DNA of 64,000 nt, from NCBI GenBank assembly GCA_938084675.1, contig CALKGM010000002.1:1-64000 (forward strand), given 5' to 3'. A model generated the notes under the pieces. The model had not been told where the DNA came from. It was given only the letters and a program-made list of their open reading frames with translations, and made no database searches. Source of the DNA: Candidatus Poseidoniaceae archaeon. GTDB taxonomy: Archaea; Thermoplasmatota; Poseidoniia; Poseidoniales; Poseidoniaceae. Shown here in pieces: positions 8,198 through 18,192 of this stretch (position 1 is its first letter; every line of letters starts with the position of its first letter). The position numbers and the translations under genes are program-made.

Positions 8198-9505
8198 ATG
8201 TTAGGAAGCGAACTCCAAAATGGGCGTTCCCTTCCTGCTACTCATCGGCTCTACAACCCTTCATCATTGGACATCGGAGATGCCGCTGATGGACTTGTTC
8301 AAGGAGTTCCTCTCCCAGAAGGTGCATCGGGCCCTGGTGTCCTTTTGACGGCCGATGGAGGGCGCTACGAAGGAGAACTCTTCGGAGCCAATCAAGCAGG
8401 TTCAGGAGAACTGGTCTTCACAACAGGCATGATGGGGTACCAAGAGTCACTGACCGACCCATCTTTTGCTGGGCAGGTCTTGACCTTCACCTACCCTTTG
8501 ATTGGAAACTATGGTATCCATCACGGGACTTCTGAATCCAAACGGGTCTGGCCTCGGGGTGTTGTTGTACGTCACGCCATGCATCAACCGGACCACAGAA
8601 ACTCGATTGGGACGGTTGATGAGTTGCTAAGGCTCCATGGGGTTCCTGGCATTCAAAATATTGACACACGGGCTATTACTCGTCGTGTGCGTGAATTGGG
8701 AACAGTTCTGTGCGTCTTTGGCCCACTCGGTCAAGAAGACAAGTTGAAGGCCAAATTGGAATCACTTTCCTCTCCTGAACTTGAGGACCTTGTTGATGAA
8801 GTTTCTATCGACGAGCCCGTGGAATTAAATCCAGGTTCGGCAGATGATTTAGGCGTAAGAAAACCACGTTTGGGGGTCCTTGATTGTGGAGTTAAATACA
8901 ACATTTTGCGGCACCTCTGCATGTATTTTGACGTTGTATGGTGCCCCCCCCATACTCCGTTTGACGTCTTGAAAAATACCTACAACATCGACGCCTTGTT
9001 TTGTTCAAATGGGCCTGGGGACCCTGCGCATCCGGGTATGGCTACATCTGCCCGAAATACTCTTGCTGAAGCAGTCAAAGACGGACTTCCCGTGATGGGG
9101 ATTTGTTTGGGGCACCAATTGATGGGTCTTGCTTCCGGATTACAAACCTACAAAATGCGATACGGTCATCGGGGAGCCAATCAGCCGGTGGTTGATCTCA
9201 AGGAAGGTACTGTGGCCATTACCAGTCAAAATCATGGTTTTGCAGTTGCTCATCCACAAGATGGAATGCTCGCTGCCCATCCGACAGGAGCTTCATCTCC
9301 TCCATCACCAAATCAGCATGGGGCGGAGGTTGAGGTTCGTTATGTCAATGCCAATGATGGAACCGTAGAAGGGCTTGATGTCATCGGGAAACCATGCTTC
9401 ACGGTCCAATTCCATCCTGAAGCTTGTCCAGGGCCACACGATGCTACGCATCTGTTCCTCCGATTCAGAGCGATCGTTGATGCTCATCTTGGAGGTGGAA
9501 TGTGA
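8198..9505 (+). CDS. carA: Carbamoyl phosphate synthase small subunit
   Basis: Glutaminase subunit that feeds ammonia to CarB for carbamoyl phosphate, used in pyrimidine and arginine synthesis. The 435-residue product has the CarA N-terminal domain (GELVFTTGMMGYQESLTDPS, IGNYGI) and a C-terminal class I glutamine amidotransferase domain. The catalytic Cys is at about 303 (PVMGICLGHQLMGLA), with His406 and Glu408 in VQFHPEACPGP completing the triad. There is an N-terminal extension of roughly 45 residues before the usual start, so a later start or a true extension are both possible. The stop overlaps the start of carB. Confidence 0.95.
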   Translation: MLGSELQNGRSLPATHRLYNPSSLDIGDAADGLVQGVPLPEGASGPGVLLTADGGRYEGELFGANQAGSGELVFTTGMMGYQESLTDPSFAGQVLTFTYPLIGNYGIHHGTSESKRVWPRGVVVRHAMHQPDHRNSIGTVDELLRLHGVPGIQNIDTRAITRRVRELGTVLCVFGPLGQEDKLKAKLESLSSPELEDLVDEVSIDEPVELNPGSADDLGVRKPRLGVLDCGVKYNILRHLCMYFDVVWCPPHTPFDVLKNTYNIDALFCSNGPGDPAHPGMATSARNTLAEAVKDGLPVMGICLGHQLMGLASGLQTYKMRYGHRGANQPVVDLKEGTVAITSQNHGFAVAHPQDGMLAAHPTGASSPPSPNQHGAEVEVRYVNANDGTVEGLDVIGKPCFTVQFHPEACPGPHDATHLFLRFRAIVDAHLGGGM

Positions 9506-12500
9506 TGCCTCGCCGAGATGATTTGGAGACCATTCTGGTTTTGGGTAGCGGACCGATTAAAATCGGTCAGGCCGCCGAGTTTGACTTCTCAGGCTCCCAG
9601 GCCGTACAGGCGCTTCGTGAAGATGGATACAGGGTGATTCTGGTCAATTCAAATCCTGCCACGATTCAAAACGACCCGGAAATGGCGGATGTCGTTTACA
9701 TTGAACCACTTCTGCCCGATACCATCGCACGGATCATGGAAATCGAACGGCCTTGTGCCTTGCTCGCAGGAATGGGCGGTCAAACTGCCCTTAACATTGC
9801 GAGTGAACTTTCCCACAATGGGACGCTTGAACGTTTGAACATTGAACTGATTGGTTCTGATTTGGAAGCCATCGATAAAGCGGAGGACCGAGAGTTGTTC
9901 AATCAAGTGTGCGAATCAATTCAACTTCCAATCAGCCAAGCCGTCGCATGCAACACCATCGATGAAGTGATTGCTGCAGCAGATTTAATCGGGAGTTGGC
10001 CCATCTTAGTCCGACCAGCGTTTACATTGGGAGGTCTAGGTGGCGGAACTGCCCGAGACATGGGTGAATTGGTGGAAATCTCACAACTCGGTTTGAGAAA
10101 TTCGCGCATCTCCCAAGTTCTGATTGAAGAATCCATTTTGGGATGGCAGGAACTTGAATACGAAGTTATGCGAGATGAAGCCGACAATGCAACCATTGTT
10201 TGCACCATGGAAAACATTGACCCGATGGGCGTCCATACCGGTGAATCTACGGTTGTCGCTCCGCTCCAATCGTTCAGTGATGCCGACCATCAGCGCTTGA
10301 GGAACCAAGCATTGGCCTTGATTCGGGCATTGAACATCAAAGGAGGCTGCAATGTTCAATTCGCCTTCAATCAATTTACTGGAGAAATACGGGTGATTGA
10401 GGTCAACCCGCGGGTTTCTCGCTCTTCTGCATTGGCCTCGAAAGCCACCGGTTACCCTATCGCTCGAATGGCTGCCAAGATTGCGGTTGGCTACACGTTG
10501 GATGAACTTCCAAATCCAATTACTGGCGACGGTACTACTGCAGCCTTTGAGCCGACTCTGGATTATTGTGTAGTGAAAATCCCGAGATGGCCCTTTGACA
10601 AATTCAGGACTGCAGACCGTACGCTCGGTACCTCAATGAAATCTACGGGTGAAGTCATGGCCATCGGCCGGAACTTCGAAGAGGCCTTCCTCAAAGCTTG
10701 GGCCTCACTTGAACAAGGATGTGCTCATCCACGTCCATTGACACGGGCAGACGAGTCAGAGGGTGAAGGAATGTCTGAGCGTGCTCACGAAGCCTTACCA
10801 GACAGCACCCTTGTTGATTGGTGCAGAATCGCCACAGACCGAAGAATGGGTGCTGTTCTTGAAGCGCTTCGCAGGGGTTGGGGCGTTGAACGGGTTCACG
10901 AAATAACACGTATCACTCGTTGGTTCCTCTATGGATTTGAACGATTAGCTCAGATGGAAGCAGAGATTACTGCACGAGGGGTGTCACCAACGGAATTGAC
11001 TGAAAAGGAACTCCGTCGCTGGAAGAGTCATGGATTCAGTGATGCCCATATCGCAGACGCTCTTGCAGGGTTCCCTCCAGAGGGTCTGAAGTCACTTGCG
11101 ACTGGTCAAGACGAGCGTGCAGTCATGCAACGTCGACATGAGTTGAACCTTCATCCAATTTACCGCATGGTTGATTCATGTGCTGCAGAATTTGCAGCCA
11201 AAACTCCGTATTACTATTCAACCTACGAACCGTTTGGCTCTCCTGGAATTGATCTTCTGCCGAATCTTGAGGAACGAACCAAAGACCGATTGGTCACCAT
11301 TGGAAGCGGTCCAATTCGTATTGGGCAAGGCATTGAGTTTGACTACGGTTGCGTCCACGCTGTCAAAGCAATCCGTGAAGCGGGTAAGGATGCCATCATC
11401 ATCAACAATAATCCAGAAACAGTTTCTACGGACTTTGATACATCAGATCGACTGTACTTTGACCCGTTAACGTTGGAGTATGTCAGCGAAATTCTACTGC
11501 GTGAACGTGCGCATGGGATCCTGCTCCAATTTGGCGGACAGACGGCAATCAATCTTGCCATGCCTTTGGAACAACGTTTGCCTGACCTTCGTCTCAAAGG
11601 GTTAGACCTCAGCATCATGGGTACATCGTGCGACGCTATTGATGAGGCAAGTGACCGAGAGCGCTTTGAAGCATTTGCAGCTCGAAGCGGACTCAAAATG
11701 CCTCGCGGCGCAACGGGAACGTCTGCTGATGATTTGAGGGCAGCCGTGAAAGAAATTGGGTATCCCGTCCTTATTCGTCCCTCCTATGTTCTCGGAGGGC
11801 GCGGTATGGAGATTTTGTCCAATCAACAGCAATTGGATGGCTACCTACGAGATGCCTATTTGGCCCCGGATAAGCCACTTCTGGTTGATGAATACCTTGG
11901 CCATGCTACCGAGTTGGACGTTGACGCTGCTGCAGATGGTGAGGAGGTTTTGGTTGGAGCCATTATGGAGCATTTGGAAGAGGCAGGAATTCACTCAGGT
12001 GATTCGACATGTTTCATTCCAACTCAAAATATATCGGAAGATATGCTTGAGAGGGTGGCCGAACAAACAAAGGTCATCGGTTTGGGCTTGAAGATTGAAG
12101 GCTGCTTTAACATTCAGTTTGCCATTCAAGGAGATAATCTCTATGTCTTGGAGGTCAATCCTCGGTCGTCTCGTACGGTTCCATTCGTCGCAAAATCATC
12201 TGGGTTGCCTCTTGCCCGGATCGCAGCGAGGGTCACCATTGGTCAACCTCTTTCATCCCAAACAATTCCCCGAAGAACCACGGGCCAAGTCTGTGTAAAG
12301 GCACCAGTATTCCCGTTCATTAAACTCCGTGGATTAGACCCAGCCCCCGGTCCTGAAATGAAATCAACGGGAGAAGTATACGGTTCTGATGAGCGAGCAG
12401 ATTTGGCTTATCTCAAGGCGCGTTTAGCAACTGAAATCCCTGTTGCAACATCAGGTGGTGCTTATTTGACGGTTCGAGATGAAGACAAAGAAAGTCTTGC

Positions 12501-12849
12501 CCCAGTTGCACGTGAATTGGTGGATTTAGGATTTACATTGTACGCAACAGGCGGTACTTCAGACGCTCTCCGCCGCCACAACATCCCGGTTGAAACAGTC
12601 TATAGAATCGCTGAAGGGAAGCACCCAGATGCACTCGACCTCATGCGGCAGGGCAAAGTTTCCTTCATCGTCAACGTCCCTACGATTTCCGGAGGTGCAG
12701 TTCGTGACGGGAACATGATGCGTCGTCTTGCTGTTGAATTGAATATCCCGTTTGTAACAACCATGCGAGGGGCAACAATGGAAGCTGCAGCAATGCGGGC
12801 CCATATTGAAGAAACACTAGAACCAAGGAAACTCACCGTTCATTATTGA
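9505..12849 (+). CDS. carB: Carbamoyl phosphate synthase large subunit
   Basis: Synthesises carbamoyl phosphate from bicarbonate, ammonia and two ATP. The single 1114-residue chain has both ATP-grasp halves (VLGSGPIKIGQAAEFDFSG near the N-terminus and TIGSGPIRIGQGIEFDYG around residue 595), the oligomerisation domain between them and a C-terminal MGS-like regulatory domain (TLYATGGTSDALRRH, then GAVRDGNMMRR). The full-length form is notable because several archaea carry split carB genes. The ATG at 9505 shares a base with the carA stop; an adjacent in-frame GTG at 9502 is an alternative start. It is clearly coupled to carA. Confidence 0.96.
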   Translation: MPRRDDLETILVLGSGPIKIGQAAEFDFSGSQAVQALREDGYRVILVNSNPATIQNDPEMADVVYIEPLLPDTIARIMEIERPCALLAGMGGQTALNIASELSHNGTLERLNIELIGSDLEAIDKAEDRELFNQVCESIQLPISQAVACNTIDEVIAAADLIGSWPILVRPAFTLGGLGGGTARDMGELVEISQLGLRNSRISQVLIEESILGWQELEYEVMRDEADNATIVCTMENIDPMGVHTGESTVVAPLQSFSDADHQRLRNQALALIRALNIKGGCNVQFAFNQFTGEIRVIEVNPRVSRSSALASKATGYPIARMAAKIAVGYTLDELPNPITGDGTTAAFEPTLDYCVVKIPRWPFDKFRTADRTLGTSMKSTGEVMAIGRNFEEAFLKAWASLEQGCAHPRPLTRADESEGEGMSERAHEALPDSTLVDWCRIATDRRMGAVLEALRRGWGVERVHEITRITRWFLYGFERLAQMEAEITARGVSPTELTEKELRRWKSHGFSDAHIADALAGFPPEGLKSLATGQDERAVMQRRHELNLHPIYRMVDSCAAEFAAKTPYYYSTYEPFGSPGIDLLPNLEERTKDRLVTIGSGPIRIGQGIEFDYGCVHAVKAIREAGKDAIIINNNPETVSTDFDTSDRLYFDPLTLEYVSEILLRERAHGILLQFGGQTAINLAMPLEQRLPDLRLKGLDLSIMGTSCDAIDEASDRERFEAFAARSGLKMPRGATGTSADDLRAAVKEIGYPVLIRPSYVLGGRGMEILSNQQQLDGYLRDAYLAPDKPLLVDEYLGHATELDVDAAADGEEVLVGAIMEHLEEAGIHSGDSTCFIPTQNISEDMLERVAEQTKVIGLGLKIEGCFNIQFAIQGDNLYVLEVNPRSSRTVPFVAKSSGLPLARIAARVTIGQPLSSQTIPRRTTGQVCVKAPVFPFIKLRGLDPAPGPEMKSTGEVYGSDERADLAYLKARLATEIPVATSGGAYLTVRDEDKESLAPVARELVDLGFTLYATGGTSDALRRHNIPVETVYRIAEGKHPDALDLMRQGKVSFIVNVPTISGGAVRDGNMMRRLAVELNIPFVTTMRGATMEAAAMRAHIEETLEPRKLTVHY

Positions 12850-12896
12850 CTGGTCAAAAGCAGTGCTTTATCACCTCTTTAGCAAATCTTACACTT

Positions 12897-14534
12897 ATGG
12901 AAGAACTCGTGGTTTCAACCCATGCGTCTTCCACGGGTTACTTTTCATCGTCCCTTCTTCCTTACGAAGACGCTCCCGTGGACGGATGGCTGTGGCTTTC
13001 ATACGACCAACTCAATCTCAGATTTATTGAACATGTTGAACCCGTTTCCGGTGTGTATGGGATCATCTTGATTGAATCATCTGCTAAGGGCAACAAACGT
13101 CCCTATCACAAGCAAAAACTCGCTCTCCTCCTTTCATCCCAACGGCATTTCGCCGTTGAAGTTCAAGCGACTGGACGACCTGTCCGCTACCTTATGACAA
13201 ACGGAACATACGAAGACGCGTTGAATGAACACGTTGCTCGTTATGGTCCGGTACAAGCCATCGCGCACGCAGAACTGGAACTGAGGAATGAGTTGAAGCC
13301 ATTGATTCAAAATGAGAACGTCATCATTCACGAGCATGTTGGGTGGTTGACAAAATCTTCGTGGTTTGAACAGAGCGTAGGCTCCCAGCCTCCGTTTCGC
13401 ATGGACCGGTTTTACCGCAAAGTTCGTCATGAAACGGGTTGGTTAATGGAAATGGGAAAACCGATTGGTGGGAAATATAGCTTCGATTCTGAAAATCGAT
13501 TCCCCTGGAAAGGAGACCCAACCCCTCCCGAACCACCATCCTATGAAAGTGATGAAATTGACCTTGAGGTTGAACAACTTATCAACACAGAATATGGCTC
13601 GCATCCTGGCGTTTTGGACATGACTCAACTGCCAACTACAACGAATGATGTAGAAACCGCCCTCGCATTTGGAATGAAATGCATGCCTTGGTTTGGACGT
13701 TATGAAGATGCTATGACCGATAAAAGCCGTGGACTTTTTCACTCACGTCTTGCGGCTCTGCTAAATCTACACAGGTTGATGCCAGATGAACTGGTTCAAG
13801 CAGTTTTAGAGACCGATGCCCCCCTCAACAGTACTGAAGGATTCTTGCGGCAGTTAATCTGGAGAGAATACGTTCACCATATTCACGAAATCACAAACGG
13901 CTTCCGCACCCTTGATGTTCAGCGAACCCCTTCGAACCGGACGTTTTCATGGACGCGTGAAGCCATGCCCGATGTGGAAGAACATCCGAACCATCTTCGC
14001 CAAATGAACCCACTTCCCGAAGTGTATTGGAGAGGAGATAGCGGTCTCCAATGTCTGGATTCTTCAGTTAAATCGGTGATGGAAGAGGGATGGACTCACC
14101 ACATCCCTCGATTGATGGTTCTGAGTAATATTGGAAACTTGTTAGACATCAACCCTCGCGAACTAACCGATTGGTTTCACGCTGCCTTCGTTGATGCCTA
14201 TGATTGGGTGGTTGAGCCGAATGTGCTCGGAATGGGTACCTTTGCGCTTGGCGATGCGATGATGACGAAACCCTATGTGGCTGGATCTGCCTACATTAAC
14301 AGGATGAGTGACCATTGCAAATCCTGTGCTTTTCATCCGAAGAAAACATGTCCAATTACGAGGCTCTATTGGGCATATCTTGATCGGCACGCCCCATCCT
14401 TTGAAGGGAATTTCAGAATGAAGATGGCGATGAATAACCTCAAACGCCGGAGTGAAGAAGAAAAGACGAAGGACAAATTAGCGTTTGAATGGGTCAGCCA
14501 TGCGCTGACTCAAAACGAGAAACTCAGCATATAG
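12897..14534 (+). CDS. Iron-sulfur photolyase/cryptochrome (FeS-BCP family)
   Basis: Flavoprotein of the photolyase/cryptochrome superfamily, iron-sulfur branch (PhrB-like, mostly (6-4) photolyases). The 545-residue product has an N-terminal DUF/Rossmann-type domain and a C-terminal FAD domain. The latter has RQLIWREYVHHIH, WRGDSGLQCLDSSVKS and RLMVLSNIGNLLDINPREL, followed by NVLGMGTFALGD. Four Cys at about residues 386, 474, 477 and 485 (GLQCLD and CKSCAFHPKKTC) match the 4Fe-4S ligands of this branch. The ATG at 12897 is chosen; a TTG at 12846 would overlap the carB stop and add an unlikely leader. It is probably used to repair UV lesions in a surface-water organism. Confidence 0.9.
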   Translation: MEELVVSTHASSTGYFSSSLLPYEDAPVDGWLWLSYDQLNLRFIEHVEPVSGVYGIILIESSAKGNKRPYHKQKLALLLSSQRHFAVEVQATGRPVRYLMTNGTYEDALNEHVARYGPVQAIAHAELELRNELKPLIQNENVIIHEHVGWLTKSSWFEQSVGSQPPFRMDRFYRKVRHETGWLMEMGKPIGGKYSFDSENRFPWKGDPTPPEPPSYESDEIDLEVEQLINTEYGSHPGVLDMTQLPTTTNDVETALAFGMKCMPWFGRYEDAMTDKSRGLFHSRLAALLNLHRLMPDELVQAVLETDAPLNSTEGFLRQLIWREYVHHIHEITNGFRTLDVQRTPSNRTFSWTREAMPDVEEHPNHLRQMNPLPEVYWRGDSGLQCLDSSVKSVMEEGWTHHIPRLMVLSNIGNLLDINPRELTDWFHAAFVDAYDWVVEPNVLGMGTFALGDAMMTKPYVAGSAYINRMSDHCKSCAFHPKKTCPITRLYWAYLDRHAPSFEGNFRMKMAMNNLKRRSEEEKTKDKLAFEWVSHALTQNEKLSI

Positions 14535-14619
14535 TACGGTGAGCCCTTCTCGCTTGGGATTCGTAGGGGATTCTTTCTCGTTGTAGGGTGGTGGGTTCTA
14601 TCGTTGCCGAATTACCAAA

Positions 14620-14745
14620 TTAATCGAATTTGCAATTCTTGCAGGCCTTCGGTTCAAAGAGTGACTTCAGCGGATTCACCTGGCAGTTGTTACATTGTGA
14701 CTTGTGCAAATAACATCCCTTCGTAACAAGGTATGAAATGCTCAT
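14620..14745 (-). CDS. Small zinc-ribbon-like protein (41 residues)
   Basis: A short open frame on the minus strand, ATG at 14745 to TAA at 14620, encodes 41 residues with five Cys. They lie at 11, 18, 21, 35 and 38 in the pattern CNNC ... CKNC, and the chain is rich in Lys. Two CxxC knuckles 13 residues apart are the hallmark of a zinc ribbon. I do not recognise the family, and a gene this short would be skipped by most gene finders. Its start overlaps the most upstream possible start of the exoprotein on the other strand, which favours the later exoprotein start at 14762. The 85 bases between it and the photolyase stop contain nothing obvious. Confidence 0.5.
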   Translation of the reverse strand: MSISYLVTKGCYLHKSQCNNCQVNPLKSLFEPKACKNCKFD

Positions 14746-14761
14746 TCACGCTGGCTTGAGT

Positions 14762-17560
14762 ATGGCCAAGAAGCAATTAGCACTTTTCATGCTTGCAATT
14801 CTCTTATTTTCCATCCCTTCATACGCTACTGCTGCTAAAGAGGCTGTTATGGTGGAACAATTTGGAATGGGTTTTGATGAAACGGTTATTGCTGACTCAT
14901 CGGATGCACTTTCTAACCCAAGGGACCTTGAATTCCACCCCGGGCGGGCGAATGAATTGTGGATTGCAAATCAGTACACAGACAGCATCACTATTGTTGA
15001 GAATACGGGGCTTGAGAATCAAACCTCTCAAAACCGTCAGGATTCAAATCGGAATCACTTTTTGGAAGAAGTCAGCGCTATTGCATTTGGGGCCTATCAC
15101 CCAGAATTTGACTGGCAGTGGGGATCTGCCCAGGAAACAGCGAATACGTTCTGTGGTCAAGCCTCTCCAAACAATTTCATGGGCCCAACACTCTGGCCAT
15201 CCTCGCTCAGTCACTTTGCAGTAGAGAATCAAAACAACGGCAATGGCCTTCTAGGTAGTCACATTGATATGAATCACGAATCACCTTATGGAGTTGGAAT
15301 CGCTCACGATTCTGACAATGCGTATTGGTACAATGACGGCTACTATGAAGAATTGGTGTACTATGATTTCCAAGAGGACCACGATACCGGTCGTGACGAT
15401 CATTCTGATGCTATCGTACGACGGTATTCTGAGGTAGAACTCACTCACATCATGGGTGTTCCTGGACACATGACCCTTGATGATGATTCTGGAATTTTGT
15501 ACATCGCAGACCCTGGTGCAAACCGAGTCTTGTGGGTGAACACCGATGACTCCTCAACCAGTACTCAAGACATCATGAGCGATTCATCTCGTATGGAGCC
15601 CTTGGAGGAATATTCCTCCATCACGAACATTGAATGGGGCGTTCTCGCATCGGGTTTGAACATGCCTTCTGGGATTGTACTTGATGACGACCAACTCTTT
15701 GTTTCAGAATATGGCAACGGTCAAATTGTTGCATATGATTTGAGTTCAAACGGAAAAGCAGCTACTGAAACCGATTCCATTCAAACTTCGGCAACATCCA
15801 TCATGGGCCTTGAGATAGGCCCCAATGGGCACTTGTACTACGTCGATTACGGCCAGGATGAAGTTGTTCGGATAGACCCGTACATGGATGAAGATGGAGA
15901 CGGTGTTGGCGATCAGGTGGACAACTGTCCAATGATTCCTAACGCAAACCAAGCTAACCACGATGGTGATCTTCTCGGAGATGCTTGCGATGGTGACGAT
16001 GATGAAGACGGAATCCTTGATGTAAATGATGACTGTGCTCTTGGCAATCTTTCATGGATTTCTTCTGCCTTGACCGACCATGATACGGATGGTTGCGCAG
16101 ATTTAACAGAAGATTCAGATGATGATAACGATGGAATTTACGATACTTCGGACCTCTGCCCCACCGGTGACCTCGGCTGGACTTCATTGACAGGAACTGA
16201 TTATGACGGAGATGGCTGCAGAGATCAAGGCGAAGACTTGGACGATGATAACGACCGAATATGCGACGGTGATGAATCCAGCACCTGGTGGGTCTGCTCA
16301 CTCTCATCCGCGGGAACTGACCTTTGCCCCCAAAGTCCACCATCGTTCATGTCTTTCATCGGAAATGATGTTGACCGTGACGGCTGTGAGGATTTAGGCG
16401 AAGACATTGACGACGACAACGACGGTTTTTCCGACGATATTGATGACTGTCCCAATGAGGCAGGAACAAGTTCACTCGGTACGAGTATCGGTTGTGCTGA
16501 CTACGATGGGGATGGTTACGGTGACACCGTGGATGTATTCCCAGTTAACGGCGCACAATGGTCAGATGGCGACGGAGATGGTTTTGGAGACAATTCTAAC
16601 GGGGAAGGAGGCGACCAATGTCTCCTTGTCACAGGCACCTCCAATCAAGATCGCAATGGCTGTATTGATACAGATGGGGATGGCTGGTCAGATCCAGATG
16701 GAGCATGGACAGCGGCAGAGGGAGCCGATGCATTCCCCGATGAATTCACGCAACATTCCGACCAAGATGGAGACGGATACGGTGATGCTTCTGACGGAGT
16801 TCAAAGCGACGCTTGTCCGTTGATCGCAGGGACTTCTACAGAAGACCGCTTAGGCTGTATTGATTCTGATGGCGACGGCTGGTCGGATGCTAACGACGCA
16901 CTCCCCGATGATGCAACACAACATTCCGACCAAGATGGGGATGGTTTTGGTGACTCTGAAACAGGTACTACGCCAGACAGTTGTCCCGAAATCTTTGGCA
17001 CTTCTGACATGGAACGCTATGGCTGTCCGGACCCAGATGGAGATGGATGGGCTGGATTCCTTGATGCCTTCCCCGATGACGAACGCTTCTGGTCCGATGC
17101 AGATGGAGATGGATATCCTGACCAAGAGGGTACGAACCTATCAGATGATTGTCCAGAGGTCCCAGGTACTTCTACCGAAGACCGTGTTGGGTGTGTAGAT
17201 GGCGACGGAGACGGCTGGTCTGATGATGGCGACTCATATCCCAAGGATGCATCACGCTTTGCATCTGCCGACGACTCCTCCTCATCCAATACGCTGTACC
17301 TCATTGTGGGGTTCCTTTGCGTCATGGCCGTTCTTGTTCTTGGCTTTGCAGTGCAACGACGTAGCCGAGACGAATCAGCAATAAAATTGCAACCCAACCT
17401 TCCCCAACCGATGATAATGACACCTGTTTCCCCTCCTGCTGCCCCTGTTGTTCAGCCTGCTGCTCCAGCTGGCCCGCCCTTGCCTGCGGAAGGGTTGCCG
17501 GCGGGTTGGACCCTTGACCAATGGGCATGGTATGGTGAAGATTACCTTCGGAACCAATGA
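14762..17560 (+). CDS. Large membrane-anchored surface protein with beta-propeller and thrombospondin type 3 repeats
   Basis: A 932-residue secreted protein. It starts with a signal peptide (MAKKQLALFMLAILLFSIPS). An NHL-like propeller region follows to about residue 370 (IADPGANRVLWVN, FVSEYGNGQIVAYD, LYYVDYGQDEVVRIDP). Residues about 375-835 are Asp-rich calcium-binding thrombospondin type 3 repeats of the DxDGDGxxDxxDxCP type. A transmembrane helix (LYLIVGFLCVMAVLVLGFAV) then precedes a Pro/Ala-rich cytoplasmic tail ending in GWTLDQWAWYGEDYLRNQ. I chose the ATG at 14762 over 14738 because it gives a classic signal peptide and leaves the start of the divergent small gene free. Extracellular display and adhesion are likely; the ligand is unknown. 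Confidence 0.85.
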   Translation: MAKKQLALFMLAILLFSIPSYATAAKEAVMVEQFGMGFDETVIADSSDALSNPRDLEFHPGRANELWIANQYTDSITIVENTGLENQTSQNRQDSNRNHFLEEVSAIAFGAYHPEFDWQWGSAQETANTFCGQASPNNFMGPTLWPSSLSHFAVENQNNGNGLLGSHIDMNHESPYGVGIAHDSDNAYWYNDGYYEELVYYDFQEDHDTGRDDHSDAIVRRYSEVELTHIMGVPGHMTLDDDSGILYIADPGANRVLWVNTDDSSTSTQDIMSDSSRMEPLEEYSSITNIEWGVLASGLNMPSGIVLDDDQLFVSEYGNGQIVAYDLSSNGKAATETDSIQTSATSIMGLEIGPNGHLYYVDYGQDEVVRIDPYMDEDGDGVGDQVDNCPMIPNANQANHDGDLLGDACDGDDDEDGILDVNDDCALGNLSWISSALTDHDTDGCADLTEDSDDDNDGIYDTSDLCPTGDLGWTSLTGTDYDGDGCRDQGEDLDDDNDRICDGDESSTWWVCSLSSAGTDLCPQSPPSFMSFIGNDVDRDGCEDLGEDIDDDNDGFSDDIDDCPNEAGTSSLGTSIGCADYDGDGYGDTVDVFPVNGAQWSDGDGDGFGDNSNGEGGDQCLLVTGTSNQDRNGCIDTDGDGWSDPDGAWTAAEGADAFPDEFTQHSDQDGDGYGDASDGVQSDACPLIAGTSTEDRLGCIDSDGDGWSDANDALPDDATQHSDQDGDGFGDSETGTTPDSCPEIFGTSDMERYGCPDPDGDGWAGFLDAFPDDERFWSDADGDGYPDQEGTNLSDDCPEVPGTSTEDRVGCVDGDGDGWSDDGDSYPKDASRFASADDSSSSNTLYLIVGFLCVMAVLVLGFAVQRRSRDESAIKLQPNLPQPMIMTPVSPPAAPVVQPAAPAGPPLPAEGLPAGWTLDQWAWYGEDYLRNQ

Positions 17561-17564
17561 CCGT

Positions 17565-18167
17565 TCAAAATGGCATTGTTTCGAGCAATGCTTGTTTAAC
17601 AGCTTGAACTTTGACATCATATCCGAGATGTGATAGGGACGTCGTTGTGTCTGTTGCTAGTCCACACCCTGCTACCCCTTCGACTCTCCCAGGCGGGGTG
17701 TCGATGTTAATGGTGAAACCATGCCGACTAACCCAGCGTAAGAAGGATAATCCAATGCTGCAAATCTTGTGACCATCTACCCATACACCTTGCATTCTAT
17801 GGTCGCGTACTCCATGGATGTTTAACGTGCTAAGGGCATTGATGACCCACTGCTCAATCTTCGTGATGATTTCAGCAACCGATGCTTCTTGGTCACGAAG
17901 ACCCCACTTGAATATCGGGTAGCAGACAATCTGTCCAGGTCCATGCCACGTTAGGCCTCCTCCTCGATCAACGGCTTCGGTGGGGTAATCCTCTGGTGGC
18001 CGAATGCCATCGTTACGGGCGCGTGGACCTACTGTTACTACTTCATGATGTTCAAGGATGAGTAATGTATCTGGAATTTCATCGTTGATGCGTTGAGATT
18101 GCAACGACTTCATCATTTTCAAACTGTCTCCATAAGGAACAATGCCCAGTTCCTGAATATCGACCAT
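17565..18167 (-). CDS. lipB: Lipoyl(octanoyl) transferase
   Basis: Transfers octanoyl groups from acyl carrier protein to lipoyl domains, the first step of lipoate assembly. The 200-residue product keeps the family core: VDRGGGLTWHGPGQIVCYP, the catalytic Lys134 in DGHKICSIGL and Cys168 in EGVAGCGL, positions close to Lys135/Cys169 of the E. coli enzyme. Its partner LipA and a lipoyl-bearing E2 lie at 34747 and 31196 on the same strand. An octanoyl-ACP donor is unusual in archaea, so the source of the octanoyl group is an open question. The stop lies four bases from the convergent exoprotein stop. Confidence 0.95.
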   Translation of the reverse strand: MVDIQELGIVPYGDSLKMMKSLQSQRINDEIPDTLLILEHHEVVTVGPRARNDGIRPPEDYPTEAVDRGGGLTWHGPGQIVCYPIFKWGLRDQEASVAEIITKIEQWVINALSTLNIHGVRDHRMQGVWVDGHKICSIGLSFLRWVSRHGFTINIDTPPGRVEGVAGCGLATDTTTSLSHLGYDVKVQAVKQALLETMPF

Positions 18168-18192
18168 GCCTCTTCACCTCTCTTGGACTGCG

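Noticed and set aside
15954-16343. Long antisense frames inside the thrombospondin type 3 repeats
   Set aside because: They are by-products of the GAT/GAC-rich repeat coding and give His/Ser-rich chains with no family match.
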